Origin: Rotaria sp. Silwood1
Taxonomy: Eukaryota > Rotifera > Eurotatoria > Philodinida > Philodinidae
Length of the DNA: 64,000 nt
Reading direction: 5' to 3'
NCBI GenBank assembly: GCA_905250075.1
Contig: CAJNOP010000012.1
Span: forward strand, 2,390,529 to 2,454,528
Positions 50,494 to 64,000 of this stretch are shown here, in pieces. The number at the start of each line of letters is the position of its first letter. Position 1 is the stretch's first letter. The notes beneath the pieces are model-generated. The model made no database searches. It saw only the letters and a list, made by a program, of their open reading frames with translations, and was not told the origin of the DNA. The position numbers were made by a program, and so were the translations under genes.

Positions 50494-53400
50494 TTAACGT
50501 TTTGATTTTCCTTTCGAACGTGATTTTGTTTTCTTTTTTGATGATTTTTTGTCAGTATCTTTGTCTTTTTTTCCGCAAAGAGAACTGAAAAACCCTTGCT
50601 TCTTTTTTTTCTTTTTACCATCGATACTCTGTTGTGATTCTGCTGTGTCTTCCGATAGTGAAGTATATTGTGACGGTTCAACCAATGGATTCTTTTTTAC
50701 CAAATTGGCAATTGTTCGTTGATCATTATGAAGATGATCATTTTCATCATCATCATCGTCGTCTGGAAACTCACGACCAGTATTTTGATATGGATTATGG
50801 CGAATTTTGTCTCCATCATCATCATCATCATCATCAGTGCGATTAATTTTGTTTTGCGGTGGTCTCAAATTTCCAATATCATGATTGTTTTTGTTATAAG
50901 AATCAGTAGCATCTTCAGGTCCAGAATGACTTGCTTGAGAACTTGAATCTTCAATATTTTTTTTTTCATCATTATAACTATTCGTTTTAGAATCGACATT
51001 AGTTGTAGGTGCCTTATTAGTAAGCATAGTTATTGGTGTCTCTTCTTCAGAATCTTGAGATTTTCCTGATAATGATTGATTTCTACTTGATGGACGTTGT
51101 TGATTTTGTTTTAATGTATTACCAGTAGTTGTTCCAGCATCACTTTGTTGTTTGAATTGAAGATTCGAAGAATTATCATTATCAGGATATTGAGAATATG
51201 TTGTAGGTGAAAAATCAAGATTACGTTTTATATTTGTATTTGTAAGAGGTCTAGCTTGTGAATCATGACCAAATGTTTCACATTCTGTTTCGTCATTTTC
51301 ATCATCGGATAATTTCCTTTCAATATTTGCACCAAAAAAATATTTTGATTTCTTGTCCGATAATCTTGCTAGTGATGGAGATGGTGATGCTGATAATTGA
51401 GAACTATGTATATTATCGGCTTGTTTCGAAGGGATTTTCTCGTAAGTATTTGCTGGTGTATAATTTTCGGATGAATAATTACGTGCTTGATGAAGATCTT
51501 CATCATCATCACGAGGGTTTGTTTTAGTTGTAGTTTGTTGTCCTGGTGTTAGTAGCTGGGATGGAGATGAATATTTTTCTTTATTTTGATTGTAACCTTC
51601 ATATAAAGGATTTATGTTATTTGAAGAAATTGGACGATTATCCATTGGTGTTGAATTTATAGGAGTTTTATTATCAGTTGTTGCATGAATATATGCATAT
51701 GTTGGATTTTGTGCATCAGAACCTTCCAAAGTAGCTTTGAATATTAATTCCATTTGAGTATTTTTAGGTTCATAAGTATATAAATTATTATTGGGTTGAC
51801 TTCCTCGTAATTCAAAACTAGCCGAAGTAATTTTTTGTGGTTTATTAAACGATTCTGTATGATCTTGATCAGTATTTCGTATAGGTCGTTGATTTTGTTG
51901 TTGTTGTTGCTGTATTTTTTTATCATTGTTTGAATCCAATCGTGAATACGAAGATGATTGTGCCGGATTATTATATGGTGATATATCTGCTGAAAATTTC
52001 TCCGATCCCTTTGGCTGTTGAAATTCATTTCGATGGTTATAGTGTGATTGTTTATCTCGCGGTAATGAGTCTCGATTTTGAAGATCACGTTGTTTTTCAT
52101 GTTGTGATGATGCTCGTGGCGATAATTCGTTTTTTTGTTGTGTTAAATCTAGAATATAATCATATTGTGATGGTGATAATCGCGAATCTGATTGATTATC
52201 TCGTTGTATCGAGTCTCGATTTTGTAGACTATTCTGTTGTCCAAATTGTGATGATGGCTGCAGTAAGGATTTGTTTTCCTGTGGTGTCGTGACTCTGATA
52301 TATGAGTCTTGATCTTGTGGATAGTTTTTTTGTTCGTATGGCCTTGGTGGTTGTTGCAATCTATCTGGTTGTTTATTTTCTTTGCGTAATTCTGGTTCTG
52401 AACGAACTTTATTTCCATTATTACGTAGTCTATTAATACGTTCTTGTTGCAATCGAAATTTCGTTGGTATAATAATTCTCTCACCATAACCAAGCGGTTC
52501 ATGGATGCTTGACCCATATTGATTATTAGTAGTAGCTAATGGAGAAGGATTTGATATTAATGAAGAATTTAGTGGACGATATTGCGTTGGTATTAGAATT
52601 TTATCTCCATTTGTCTTAGAATTAGTATACTCCAAATTATCATTACTAGTATTCGTTGAATGATCATAATAATCAATATTTGATGTTTGTGTATAATGAT
52701 TAGGTTTATATCTTTTTTCTTGATCAGAATTAGAATGTGATTCGCCTACTATATGTAACATGTTAGGTGATCGAATAAAAGAAGATAAATCTTTAATTGA
52801 TTTTAGTGATGATAAATATGAATCTTTGTTATCAGTTTCGTATACTCTAGTAATTAATATACGTTCGTCTTTTTTACTACCAGTTATTTTTGGTGTTCTT
52901 TGAGAAAGTGTTGTGCTTTTGTTATCAGTTGTAGTTACGTTGAAAATATGAGCTGTTGACGAACGGTAAAGATGCTCGTCTGCTGCTGTGTTTAGCTTAG
53001 ATAAATAGGATAAGATAGGACCTATAGAATAGAAGTAAAAAAAAAAAAAGAAAAGAAAAGCAACGTGAAAAGAAAACGAAATAAACGTTGACTTTGAATT
53101 AAAAAAAAATCGAGATAAATAAGCAGCAACTTGTATCTATTTTGTTTTGCTACATATAAGCTTTACTTGAGAATCATTAAAAGAATTATTCGATTTAAAA
53201 GTAACAATGAAACAAGGTAAATATATATACAGTGTATTTGTCTGTAAATTTAATACGAAAAATGACGCTTGAAAAGAGTAACAAGACACCAAAGGAATTT
53301 ATAAAGATGTATATGATTAATTGATCATTATATATACATGCATAAAAAAAAAGAACGTAATAATCATAGCAACAACAGCAGCAGTAGCGAGCATTCTTTT

Positions 53401-56400
53401 TTGGTATTATTTATGATCTATTAAAATCAAAATATATGAGAAAACAAGAAAAAAAACGATGATGATAGGGTCAATCATCGATAAACAACCACTTTTTCAA
53501 TAAAAAATAAAAGAGAATTTATACAATTCACACAAGCATATGCTGTAAAATGTCAGCATAATCAAACTTACAACGTATTTCTGTTTTTATTGTATTTCGT
53601 TTTGTAAAAAAAAGAATGAATATGCGATAAAACAAAATGTGAATATTGTACGATAAGAAAATGAAATGATATTACTAATGGAAAAAAAATGTGCGTAGGC
53701 GGGCGATATTTTTTTTTTAATGCGCATATGATAGTCCCAAAGAGGGAGCGAGAGAAAGATATCTTTTGTTGCTTTTGAGCAAATAAAGAAGAACATAATC
53801 AGTAGAAGTTATTTTAATCAGAATAAAATAACCAATTAATAATGTATTAATACAAAATAATAACTTACCAACAACAATTTCTTGCCAAGGTGTATGAATG
53901 TCGGGTGATTCAAGGCTAACAACTCGAATTTTATATCGACCAGCTGAATAAAATAACAAAAAAAAAAAAGAACGAGTGTTAAATTGGTGTTGATCAATAT
54001 TGAATCTGTAAATCGTTTATAGATGATATATTCTTTTGAAATAATATTTTATTAACACTTTTTTACAGAGAAGTAAAAAGAAAAGAATGTTTCAATTCTT
54101 TACTTACGATATTTAAATGTATAATCAGGAAAGTCTACCAATGAACGACCTTGTATCGGTTCAAGATCTCTCATAAGCATAGTTGTTGCTTGAGGACTGG
54201 TTTCAACTAAATAAATGATGTTATTTATTTGTTTTAGAGAATATTAATATATATATATATGTACGTTTTTCTTCTAATTTAACTCGATCGGTAACTCCTT
54301 CGTCACCAATAACACTGAAAGTTTGTAATTTTTCACCGGCAATAACAGTTGTTTGTGGTAGATTAAACCATTGAAGAAAAGTCAATCGAGGTGCTTAAAT
54401 AGAAAAAAAAAAGAATTTTCAAAGAAAAATAATATTTGTTTTTTGCTGTATTACTTACATCTCAATGTATCTATTAAACGTATAAATTGAAAATGATCAT
54501 TCACATGTAAATATTTATCCTACGAAAATAAAAATGTATAGAATATATTTGTATAATAATGATTATTAACCAAATAATTAATTCATAATATGATGACGTC
54601 ACATACGATGAAAAATTCGTTTCCTATTTCTTTTCAATTAAAAAGGTACTGCAAGAAAACTGTTTTTTTTTACCAAAGAATAGAACTATTTCTCTACTAC
54701 AGAGTAATGTACGATTTATATTCTTCATGCATTGGTAAGTGAAGCGAGACGAGAAAAAAAAGAGAAACTTTCGTGAAAAATAATTTGTAATTTTAATATG
54801 AATTCATCAAAAGTATCTTGTAGATGACAGCTAATTATAATTAACTGTCATTTTTTTTATAGAATATTTTTAACAATTTTATAAATATCAAAGTAAACAC
54901 TAGTTCAGAAGATCATTTTTATCAGTCAACAAAATTGGAATTAATTATTATTATCTAACAAGATGCTTTTAATGAGTTCATATCAATATTATAAATTTAT
55001 AGTGTGAAATCGACATTTTGTACCATTACTTTTCCATTGTATGTTAGTTTGACCTAAAAAAATTGAACAACATTCACATTCCGAGAGTTTTTACTTTCCA
55101 AGTAGTTCCACATTCAACATGCAGAAAGCATGAAACTAACTACTTTCATCATAAAAAGTGTGTGACAATACTTAAAAATGCTACATTTTTATCTTGAAAA
55201 CGTGTAAAAAGTTTTTATTTCCCATATTTTATGATGTGTTTTATAGATAAGAATGACTTTTTTCATACATGTTCTATGTTAAAAAAAAAAAAAGAAGGGA
55301 GAAAATTTTTTGGATGTTTTCCAGATGCAAAGTATTGCTTTTCTTTTCTAAGCATTTTCACGCACCTTTTCTCGTGAAAATTAGTTATCTGTAGTGTTTC
55401 TAAATTGACATTAAAATATTCGAACATGAATATCTTTCAAAATAAAAAATAAATAAATTATATAGAATGCAACATGTTCTGGAAACTTCATGTGATTTGA
55501 ATGTATCTGGTTAAGAATAGATTTTTTTATGCATGGGAAAGGTGAAGACATAAGTCATAATAACTTGGAAACAAAATTTCTAAATCTAAGCCTGTTTTTA
55601 ACTTTTTAAATTTCATTAAAATCTACTTTAGTTAATGATTCTAATTCATTATTAGCTCTCGTATGTATGAATAATGAAAATTCTATAAATAATCAATGAG
55701 ATTAGACTATGCAACTGTTTAAATGTCGATTACTCAACGATTTAAAATTTGAAAAATGATTCGGAACTCTCCTTAGATCGTATAGATCTTAATGAATTAT
55801 TGATACCATGAAAAGAGTTTGAGTCCTTAGCTTATTGCTACGAACATTTTGTGTTTTGACGATATTTCGTTCCAGTCAATTCCGTAATCACCTTCTAACA
55901 CTTCACGATGTTAACAAGAATTTTTTTTTTTTGTTCATAATACAACGAAAAATATGCATTTTATTTTGAAAGTTCCTATAATTTACTTACAGACGAATTT
56001 AAAATTTCATCACGTTTTTCATTTAATGTTTCTTGATCATTAATACCCTATAATAAAAAAAAATGACTTTTTTTGTCTCTATTGATTTAATTTCTTACAT
56101 TAGCTAAAAGTGTATTTAGACTTTTTTCTAGATTATATTGTCGAAGTAAATCAACTAAACGCATATCAATACCAAAAAAGCCAATAAGTTTTATTTGAAT
56201 ATCTACACCACCATAATTATCCAAAATAAAAACTCGAACATAACGAGTTTTTAATGGTGGAAAAATGAAATCATTTTTATTTCCAGCTACAATAAAATAA
56301 ATAAAAAGAAGTTTATCGTTTATCGAATTAAAATCTTTGTTTTTTTTTGTCTTCTTACGAGATAATATACAAGCAAAATCTATAATTTTAAGCCAAGGAC

Positions 56401-59400
56401 CATTAAAAGAATTTGACACATCAAGATGACCACTTCTTGGTGCCGAATGATTTTCACTTAAAGAAAAAAAAACAAACAACAAGATCAACATTGAATAATT
56501 TTTATTTTTCATTTTATTCTCTCTTTCGTTTTGTTTTTTTTACCATCCAATTATTCTCATGCCAGTTATATTATATTCATGTTTTAAATCAAAAATAATC
56601 CATGCATTTTTAGATTGTGTACAACGCCAATAGGCTTCAGTCGAAACTAGAAAAGTAATAATTCTTTTTTAATTTCAAATAAACAATAAAAAAAGCATTA
56701 ATTTACAATCAAGTAAATTTTGTATAGATGAATCTTCAGCTGTCGGACTTCGAAATTTATCACTATCTAATGTCCAATTTGAATGACTGCGAATTAATGG
56801 ATAAATATGTGATATAGCATTTCCTAAATACAACAAAAAGAAACAAAAATTTTAATTAATTATTGAAAATAGAAAGCTAACAGAGATATCAATCATGACA
56901 CAACCATCATAACAATTACAGTAGATTTTTTTTCAATAAAAACCGCAATGAGTGAAAATTTTTTCCTTGAGAGTACGAATAATACCTTTATCATATTTCA
57001 ATATGAAATTCGAAACATCTTTTTCCATCGTCCATTGCAACAAGGTTTCCTCCATCTAATATCAATATTCACAAAAAAAAATTATACTATATATCCAAGG
57101 GTTATAATCACTTATTATAGATACTAGTGTTCTGCAATCGGATTAGTTACTTGGCACTAAATCTGAATATCAATGAAATTCTACCATTTCAAAAAATGTT
57201 TACTTTTTCAAATTACTAATGTATATAAAAGTATAGCAATGAAAACTGGTTTGATTATGATTGAATAAATTTATTGTCATCAAAGTAATGAGCGATAATT
57301 CTTTACTAAAAGAATTTATTTTTAATGAAAACTTATCTACAGATAATGATGAACCATTTAATAAAAAAGAAAAAGAATACATCGAGAGGAAAATGAATTT
57401 AACAATTGTGTATTCTATTCTAGTATCAAGCAAAGTTATATTGAAATTGATTTAATTTTAGAAGCAGAAAGATATTAAGTGAATTCGATGTCACTTGCTT
57501 TTTTTTTAATGAAATTTTGATTGGTCTCTTTCATTTTTATTGCTGTTTATTATAGAAACTGAATAATATAGTTTTTTTTTAATACAAAAATAAAAGTTTA
57601 AAAGTATCAGTCGAATGTCGATTACTTCCAATCTGGTTGCGAAAAGTCATATCGGTGTAGAACACTAATTCATACTCGATTATAAATAATAAAAATTAGA
57701 TATGCGTCTAGTATTCATTGATTTATTTTTCTTTTCATTATCTGAAAATTACCTGATGTGTATGTAACAAAGTCCGGTGATGTTCTTTGTGGTGTACCTA
57801 AATTAATAAAGAATATGTTAATTAGATTATTTAGTTAAATTCTCTCAATCAAGGAAGAAGAAGAAGAAGATGATGATGATGATGATAAACAAAAAAAAAG
57901 CGAATTCACTCCTTAAATGTTTTCACACCTCCATTGGATATGATTTTTGTAGTTGACTTTGTATTTCTTAGAGGTATTGAAGTTAAATTTTTTCTATGTC
58001 TATTTTCATTCGATTGAAATGCTATAGATATAATAAATAATGGATGAATGGAATTTCATAAAAATACTTAGACAAAAATATTCAATTAATTCATATAAAT
58101 ATACTTACGCAAAAGAGCATCAATAAAATTTTGTTTTTGATCTGGTTGTAAATGCTCAGCTATAGCAAAAGCTGTTTCACCTCGATTATTTGCTATATTT
58201 TGATTAGCACCTTTTGCAAGCAACAGTCGAACTGTGGATAATCTTAATGAACGGACTCTGAAAGAAAAGAAGAAAAAAAAACAAAATTCTCAAAGATTTC
58301 TTTTGGTTCTGTTTTTTCTTCTTCACATACGCCACATGAAGTGGTGTAACATTTGTTTGATCGGTTATATTTGGATCCATATTATAATTAAGTAATATTT
58401 CTAAACATTTATCATGACCTAAGAAGAATAAATATTTGAATATTAAAAAAAAAAAAGAAGAAAAACTATGAAATTTACCAAGACGAGAAGCAATTATAGC
58501 TGCTCGATAAGCACGTTTGACTAAACTTCGATCATAAGAAAGTAAAATATCAACCATTGCTAATCAAGAGAAAAATTCAAATAATGAATTTCGTAGTTTT
58601 TACAGTATTCGTCAGAAGTTCCGGGACATGTGAAAATCCAGGTAAAGTTAAATCGTTTTCCAACAAATTTTTACCAGAGATAGAGCTCGAACAATTGTGA
58701 TCGCAAGCACCAACTCGCTCTCAGTCCACTATAATACGGGGGAGTTCTTAGTCGAACACTGATTCCACCAACGATTGCTATTATCTCAGCTATGCAAACA
58801 CTTTCAATGCTGCAGAACCTGTCATTCGAAAGCTCTATATCTTAGCTTGCTTCAATATCATTTTTATTAGAAAAGTCTTTTCAGTTGCTAAGATATGATC
58901 CTCTAAAGGTATGTTAATGGCATCTCAACTTCAGTGATTTTCAAGTCGTCACTGCATAAATCGAATTTTGATTAGCCGATTTTCTTGAAACTTTTTTTTT
59001 TTACAGTACTCTCAGATGTCTATTGGTGTATTCTGAAACTTGCAGAGTCATAGCTCGTACTAAACTGGTATCACCGCGCTGCAATGTCATCGTTAGTACA
59101 CAGCTCACTAAACATTTGTACCACAGTGAATCGAGCTGTTCTTTCTCCACAAGATAGTACATAACTGGGGCTATAATTATCGCTAAAAATATATCGAATA
59201 AAGCTGAGATATAGAGCTTTCGAATGATAGATTCTGCTACATTGAAAGTGCTTCCATAGCCTAGACAACAGCAATCGTTCGTGGAATCAGTGTTCGACTA
59301 AGAACTCCCATACACTACAGTGGACTGAGACGGGGTTGGTGCTTGCGATCACAATTTTTTGAGCTCTATCTGTCGTAAAAATTTCGTGGAAAACGGTTCA

Positions 59401-61317
59401 ACTTTTCTTGGATTTTCACATATCCCGGGACTTTTGACGGGTACTGTATATTATATACTTGGCCTATTAGCAATAACAGCTTCATCTAGTGGTAGTCGTT
59501 GATTTCGATCTTCAATATTTGGATCAGCTCCAGCCTAAATAAATATTTAGATAACAATAAAAAGCAAAGTTCGATTTTTTTTTCTAATAGACTTGAATAA
59601 ATTATTGAATTTAAATTGGCTCGATGCAAAGTTTTCTTAAGATTTTATTAAATATCATTCATTAAGTAGTTTTTAAACTATGAATTTGTACAAAAAAAAA
59701 TATCTCTTTAAAAATTTCTCAAGTCGATTACATACGATATGTATTGATAATAATAACTTCATAAAGAAATATGAATTTAGAGCTTTTCTAATAATCGAGT
59801 TAGCCTTTATTTTCAATGTTCGTAAAATCAAAATCGAATAAATTTATTTCTTATCGTTCCCACGAGCTTTGATTAATAACTTATGACAAATAAAAGGAGA
59901 AGAATAGATGATCGACACATTATCTATACACTAGATGTGAATGTATACATATTTGAATGGGCTTGATAAAATATTTAAAAAAAAACAAGCGATTTAATGA
60001 GAGAAGTCTTCTAAATGAACTATGAATACCCTAAAAAGAATTTGTGTCCTTCGCCTTTTGCTACTGAGATATATAATGGAAACCTGCGATTTTATTCAAT
60101 CAAGACAGAAGACTTGGGTTAATGGAAATATATCAAATTCGATAAATCACCTCGACGTAGTTGCTTTTCTAGGCAATCATACCTCAATTGGTTGAAATCG
60201 GGTGGGTTACAGAAAATGTCTTATAACTCTTGAAAGGAACAAACTAGAAATGTTGGGCTTGTATGGATCAAAAGAGAAGAATATTTTTTCTATTGATCAG
60301 TCTTATTAAAAATCTAAATCGAAAGAAAAGTAGGTTTAGAATATCGTTTTCAAAAAATTTTATCAAGAATTCATCTGATTAGTCAATGGATGACAAATGA
60401 AGTTTCGATAAACTTCTATGGTTTCCGTTCGGATCTTCTCTCTTGAGTGGTAAAAACCACAAGGTTGTATTATATTTCTATTAAAAGTTATTCCAAGAGC
60501 AACAGCCAAGGAAATTATAAAAAAAGAACATAAAATTTCTGATTATAAACCAATATTTTATAGCTTCTGTTAACTATTATAATCGATTCATTCATTATAT
60601 CAATTACGTTAATGATTATTCTAATTAAAGAAACTTACATTAAGTAATGTTCGAATATGACCAGCATTTTCATTACCATATGACATAACAGCACGATGTA
60701 ATGCTGTTTTACCCGATTGATTATATACATTTGGATTAGCATTATATTGAAGAAGTAACTCAACAATAAGATATTTTTGACGATAAACAGCTAAATTTAA
60801 TGCTGTATCACTAGAAAAAAAAAATTTTTTTAAATATATATTTTTATATAGATAATTATTTTTTTTTTGACATACCCTGTTGCGCATTGTCTATTTGGAT
60901 CGGCACCATGAACAAGAAGAATTTTTACTTTTTCATATGAACCTATAAATTAATTTTTTTTTTTTACAAATTATAATAAATAAAACCAAAAAATAAAAAT
61001 ACAAATCTATTTAACCTTTTCCTGTGGCAATCATTAATGGTGTAACATTATATTTTGTACCTGTACAATTAATAAAATCAATTTGATCATCAATAACACC
61101 TTTATATTGAATAACATTAGTCAAATTTTGAAAAGGTTTTCGATGAAATTTTTGTAAAAATTCCTATTCAAACAAAACAAAAAGTCAATTTTTATCAAAA
61201 ATTCTCTATTCCATTTAATTCAAACTGTAAACTTACAAAAAGTCGTTCTGGTGTACCTCGGTCTACGATGGTCAACAGCTCCTCACTATGCTGTTGATCG
61301 TCGTACCGATGAGCCAT
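50494..61317 (-). CDS. Ankyrin-repeat / F5/8-type-C-like protein with a long disordered tail
   Basis: Twenty exons give 1484 codons unbroken: 61237-61317, 61016-61163, 60876-60942, 60639-60810, 59459-59534, 58479-58559, 58331-58418, 58109-58257, 57929-58021, 57753-57797, 56707-56823, 56544-56646, 56359-56456, 56099-56286, 55991-56047, 54459-54519, 54265-54393, 54108-54206, 53869-53943, 50494-53021. Residues about 45-290 hold six or seven ankyrin repeats (VTPLMIA, VKILLVHGADPN, TALHRAV, TPLHVAV). Residues about 334-502 form a galactose-binding, discoidin-like fold (YWRCTQSKNAWIIFDL, TRYVRVFILDNYGG, KLIGFFG). A beta-rich segment follows to about 642 (GRYKIRVVSL...PWQEIVVG). The last 840 residues are low-complexity Gln/Asn/Ser with Asp runs and a very basic end (GFFSSLCGKKDKD). 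No signal peptide, so probably an intracellular scaffold. I do not recognise a named orthologue. Confidence 0.85.
55780..55960. repeat. Interspersed-repeat relic in an ankyrin-gene intron (first copy)
   Basis: The stretch with AATACC/GATACC-ATGAAAAGAGTTTGAGTCCTT and TATTGCTACGA resembles the stretch near 60010-60070 in another intron of the same gene. No ends or coding sequence are seen. Confidence 0.4.
57854..57886. repeat. GAA/GAT trinucleotide microsatellite in an intron
   Basis: A run of GAAGAAGAA changes into GATGATGAT within the intron between exons 9 and 10 of the ankyrin gene. Confidence 0.9.
58603..59446. mobile_element. Tc1/mariner-like non-autonomous element, 844 bp, in an intron
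   Basis: The ends CAGTATTCGTCAGAAGT and the reverse complement of ACTTTTGACGGGTACTG are inverted repeats, flanked by TA on both sides (58601-58602 and 59447-59448). The inverted similarity runs inward about 250 bp per arm (for example GATCGCAAGCACCAAC in both), giving a fold-back structure. No transposase frame. It lies in the intron between exons 5 and 6 of the ankyrin gene, its right end only 10 bases from the exon 5 donor. Confidence 0.85.
59990..60200. repeat. Interspersed-repeat relic in an ankyrin-gene intron (second copy)
   Basis: Partner of the relic at 55780-55960: both carry a GAATACC/GATACC start, then AAAGA-TTTG-GTCCTT and TTGCTACGA/TTGCTACTGAG. It is diverged and has no visible ends. 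Confidence 0.4.
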
Positions 61318-64000
61318 GAATTTTTTTTTTTAAATCTACAATAAAAATAATAATTCTTGATTCACTATAAATATTCTTCTATTAAAAATGCATCTAAAAT
61401 AAATATATTCGATAGTATAAAAATCATTTACATTTATTATATCACTTGAAAAAACGTAAAGTTTAATCGTGTTCAACATTAACACTATATTCATATGAAT
61501 ACTCAACAATAAATCGATGGTTAGTAACATTAATAATGTTCTCCTTGGTGATAGAAACATATCAAAAAATCATAGTAATAGAAAAAAAAAAGAAGCTTAG
61601 TCACCTGTTTGTTTTTTCCTTGTATAGAAATCGATGTTTATGTTAAACACTCTAAGATATATTTGTTTGTTTTTTTATTTCAGGAAGAAAAAAAAAGAGT
61701 CTTTGTTTCTTTTTTCTTAAATTCTATAACATAAAAACAAATAGAAAATGTTTTGATTTCATAACTTGTGGTTTTTTTTTTCGTTGTGTATGTTTCTGTT
61801 GACCAACTTTTTAGATTTCTGAAGATCTCTTCAGTTTAAGTGTATTCTTTTTTTCTTCGTACATATGAACCAAAATATATAAAATATAAATAACACTTAA
61901 AACATTATTATTTTAACTTGTTAATTGAAAAGTATAATTTCATTAACTTAAATGAATATTTAAAATCATTAGTAAACCATAAGTAAGACTGACAGATTGC
62001 AGAAACATTTATTACAGCATTTCATATTATGTTCCATGAATTCTAATCAAAATTCAAAATGTACGTTATTTGAAGAGTCAGAAACCATCGATATTTATCA
62101 GATGTCATGTAAATTCTTCTTAACTACCATTATATATTCTTTCGATGACTTTTTATATAGTAGACGATAGTTTTTTCTTATAAAGTAAAGATTCTGTTTT
62201 ACAACTTTAAAGTTACTTCGATGAAGTATCATAAAAAATATAATATATATTTAATGATAGATCAACAAAGATAAGAGAACTGCGGTTTCTTTTTCTTCTC
62301 TGAAAATGCGAAAATTCTTTTGTTTTTCTTAAAAAAAAAAAAACATTTATAAAAATGTTTTTCTATGTCGGAAATAGTCTATGATAAAAGAAAAAACTAA
62401 ATCTTATATAATGAATACTACCTTAATTATCATAAATCATCTCGAATGATTGAAATTCTTCATAGAATTTTTTCAATTAATCTCAATCAAACAATATTAT
62501 ATCATTTTTATTGATTAACATAATATTTCATTAAATTAATATTATTATTAAACGTTCGAAACTGTGATTAATGTTAATATGACAACGTAGTTGAATACTT
62601 CTTGTTTTTTTAATTGAACATAATGCCATCCAACAAAAAACAAAAATCGATAAGTGCAATTTTAATAATGATTACATTTAGAGATTTAATCTATACGACT
62701 AATATGATTGTTTCTTTTTCTGTATTACTATTATATAAAATTGAATAGAATTAAAGTTAATAAAGTCATATATAAACAATTGATGCGTACATGAAATATT
62801 AATATAATCCGAATAATATGAACGAACTGACCGTATAATTTGTTATAATATCACAAATAGATATTGATAATAATGAAAATTGAATATTTGTTATTTTTCT
62901 TTTTTGATAGTACAACTATTCTTTTATATTTATTTCATCTTGTCAAGACAGATGAAGATTTTCAAGGTTGCTTGATTTCAACTACTTCTTTTTTACTCTC
63001 TGTTTCTCTCTCTCTCTCTCTCTATTCCAGTAGTATGTATAATTTGTGGTTTGTCTCTTATCAAATTTTTTTCCGCACACTCGCATTTCATATTGCTTTA
63101 AGCAGGAAAAAAAGTAAAGCCATGTCACCTTTCCTTTTGCATCTTTATTACCATCTTTTTCTTTTTTCTTTTTAACTGTCACCTCATTCTCTCTCTCTTA
63201 TCAATAATGATGATGGCATTGAAATATAAAAAAAAAAAAAAAGAAAAAAAAAAGAAAGAAAGAAACTCAAGTGAATTTCAAGTTCTCCGATTTGGTAACG
63301 AGTGATTTTGACTGTTTGGCTCACAGCAATTGAAATGAAGAACGATAAAGTAACGATGCTGGATAAACATCAAACGAACATATTACTTGATACAGAAAGT
63401 CAGTATATCTTACAGTAGTACATGAAAGGAAGAATGAAGTCCTATATAGACTCTTCAACTTTACAAGAAAATGTAAAAAGAAAAATGAAAGAGAAAGTTC
63501 AGTTTCTTTTTTTTTTTTCTCTCTCTCTCTCTTTCGGTGTCAATTTACAATCACACATTCATTCAATCACGAAAGTGACAATCACAATCTTTCTTTTCCT
63601 ATCAGAATTCGATAATAATAAAAAACAGAAAACGAATCAATATATATATCTTTCATAAAACCCTATTCAAGAATATATATATTTAATCCTTATGTTGTTC
63701 TACAAATCCTTTATTCACACTGTTAATCACATACTAAAATATATTTTAGGCTTATTTTTGAGACAAATATATTATACAAAACATTCAGCTTATGATTATT
63801 TTATATTTTAAAGAACAATTTTCTATTTTCATTTAAGTATATTGAATGAATGATCGAATACGAATAAATAAAATTAATTATCATTCATAAATCTTTTTTT
63901 TTTGCATTTATTTACTTCATATGGTTTCTTTTTTTTTTACACTCAAGATATTAGTGCAATATACAATATTCCAAAAAAAAAAAAAAAAGAACAACACTTT
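61318..64000. other. Intergenic, upstream of the ankyrin gene
   Basis: 5' flank of the minus-strand ankyrin gene. It is very AT-rich, with poly-A/T runs and TC-rich simple repeats at about 63001-63022 and 63519-63535. Open frames here are low-complexity by-products of those tracts. No RNA gene, repeat family or promoter motif can be supported. Confidence 0.6.

Noticed and set aside
62864-63660. Several open frames upstream of the ankyrin gene
   Set aside because: They are made of poly-T/TC tracts giving Phe/Leu/Ser-rich peptides on one strand and Lys/Arg-rich ones on the other; no domain.

Overview
The window looks like AT-rich animal nuclear DNA. Every large gene that can be read lies on the minus strand, and the genes are cut by many short introns, mostly 45-70 bases with GT...AG ends. 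Exon phases can be followed by hand through whole genes. The small introns, low GC, an Argonaute gene, an ABCC-type transporter pseudogene, small fold-back DNA transposons and paralogues that look patched by gene conversion together suggest a rotifer, probably bdelloid. That placement is an inference; no marker gene in the window proves it.

Layout. 1-3824: 5' two thirds of an Argonaute (AGO-clade) gene, cut by the window edge. 3825-6414: intergenic. 6415-38948: tandem array of four paralogous multi-exon genes (called A, B, C and D here), plus remains of at least one further copy. 40755-43972: decayed ABCC (MRP4-like) transporter pseudogene. 43973-48457: intergenic. 48458-61317: large gene with ankyrin repeats, an F5/8-type-C-like domain and a long disordered tail, with an extra downstream exon that may be an alternative 3' end. 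61318-64000: intergenic.

The array is the main result. Splicing by eye gives continuous reading frames of 877 codons (A, 16 exons) and 858 codons (B, 15 exons). C and D give 870-893 and about 817 codons, with a few unusual splice sites. Each protein reads: short acidic N-terminus; an OTU-like domain whose catalytic Cys position is Ser in all four copies; a linker built from small symmetric exons; a second OTU domain with the Cys-box and the His; a basic nuclear-localisation-like stretch (degraded in D); and a C-terminal region that I read as the DNA-binding half of a Rel homology domain (NF-kB/NFAT fold). A pseudo-OTU/OTU deubiquitinase fused to a Rel-type DNA-binding domain is an architecture I do not recognise. 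It would join, in one protein, the ubiquitin-editing and transcription arms that other animals keep on separate NF-kB pathway proteins.

The copies are mosaics: different stretches of A are nearly identical to C or to D, and part of B is nearly identical to D. This points to gene conversion or unequal exchange. Mobile DNA has entered introns and spacers: a 933-bp Harbinger-like and a 208-bp hAT-like element in gene C, a 990-bp insert in gene D, an inverted-repeat element between C and D, and an 844-bp Tc1/mariner-like element in the ankyrin gene.
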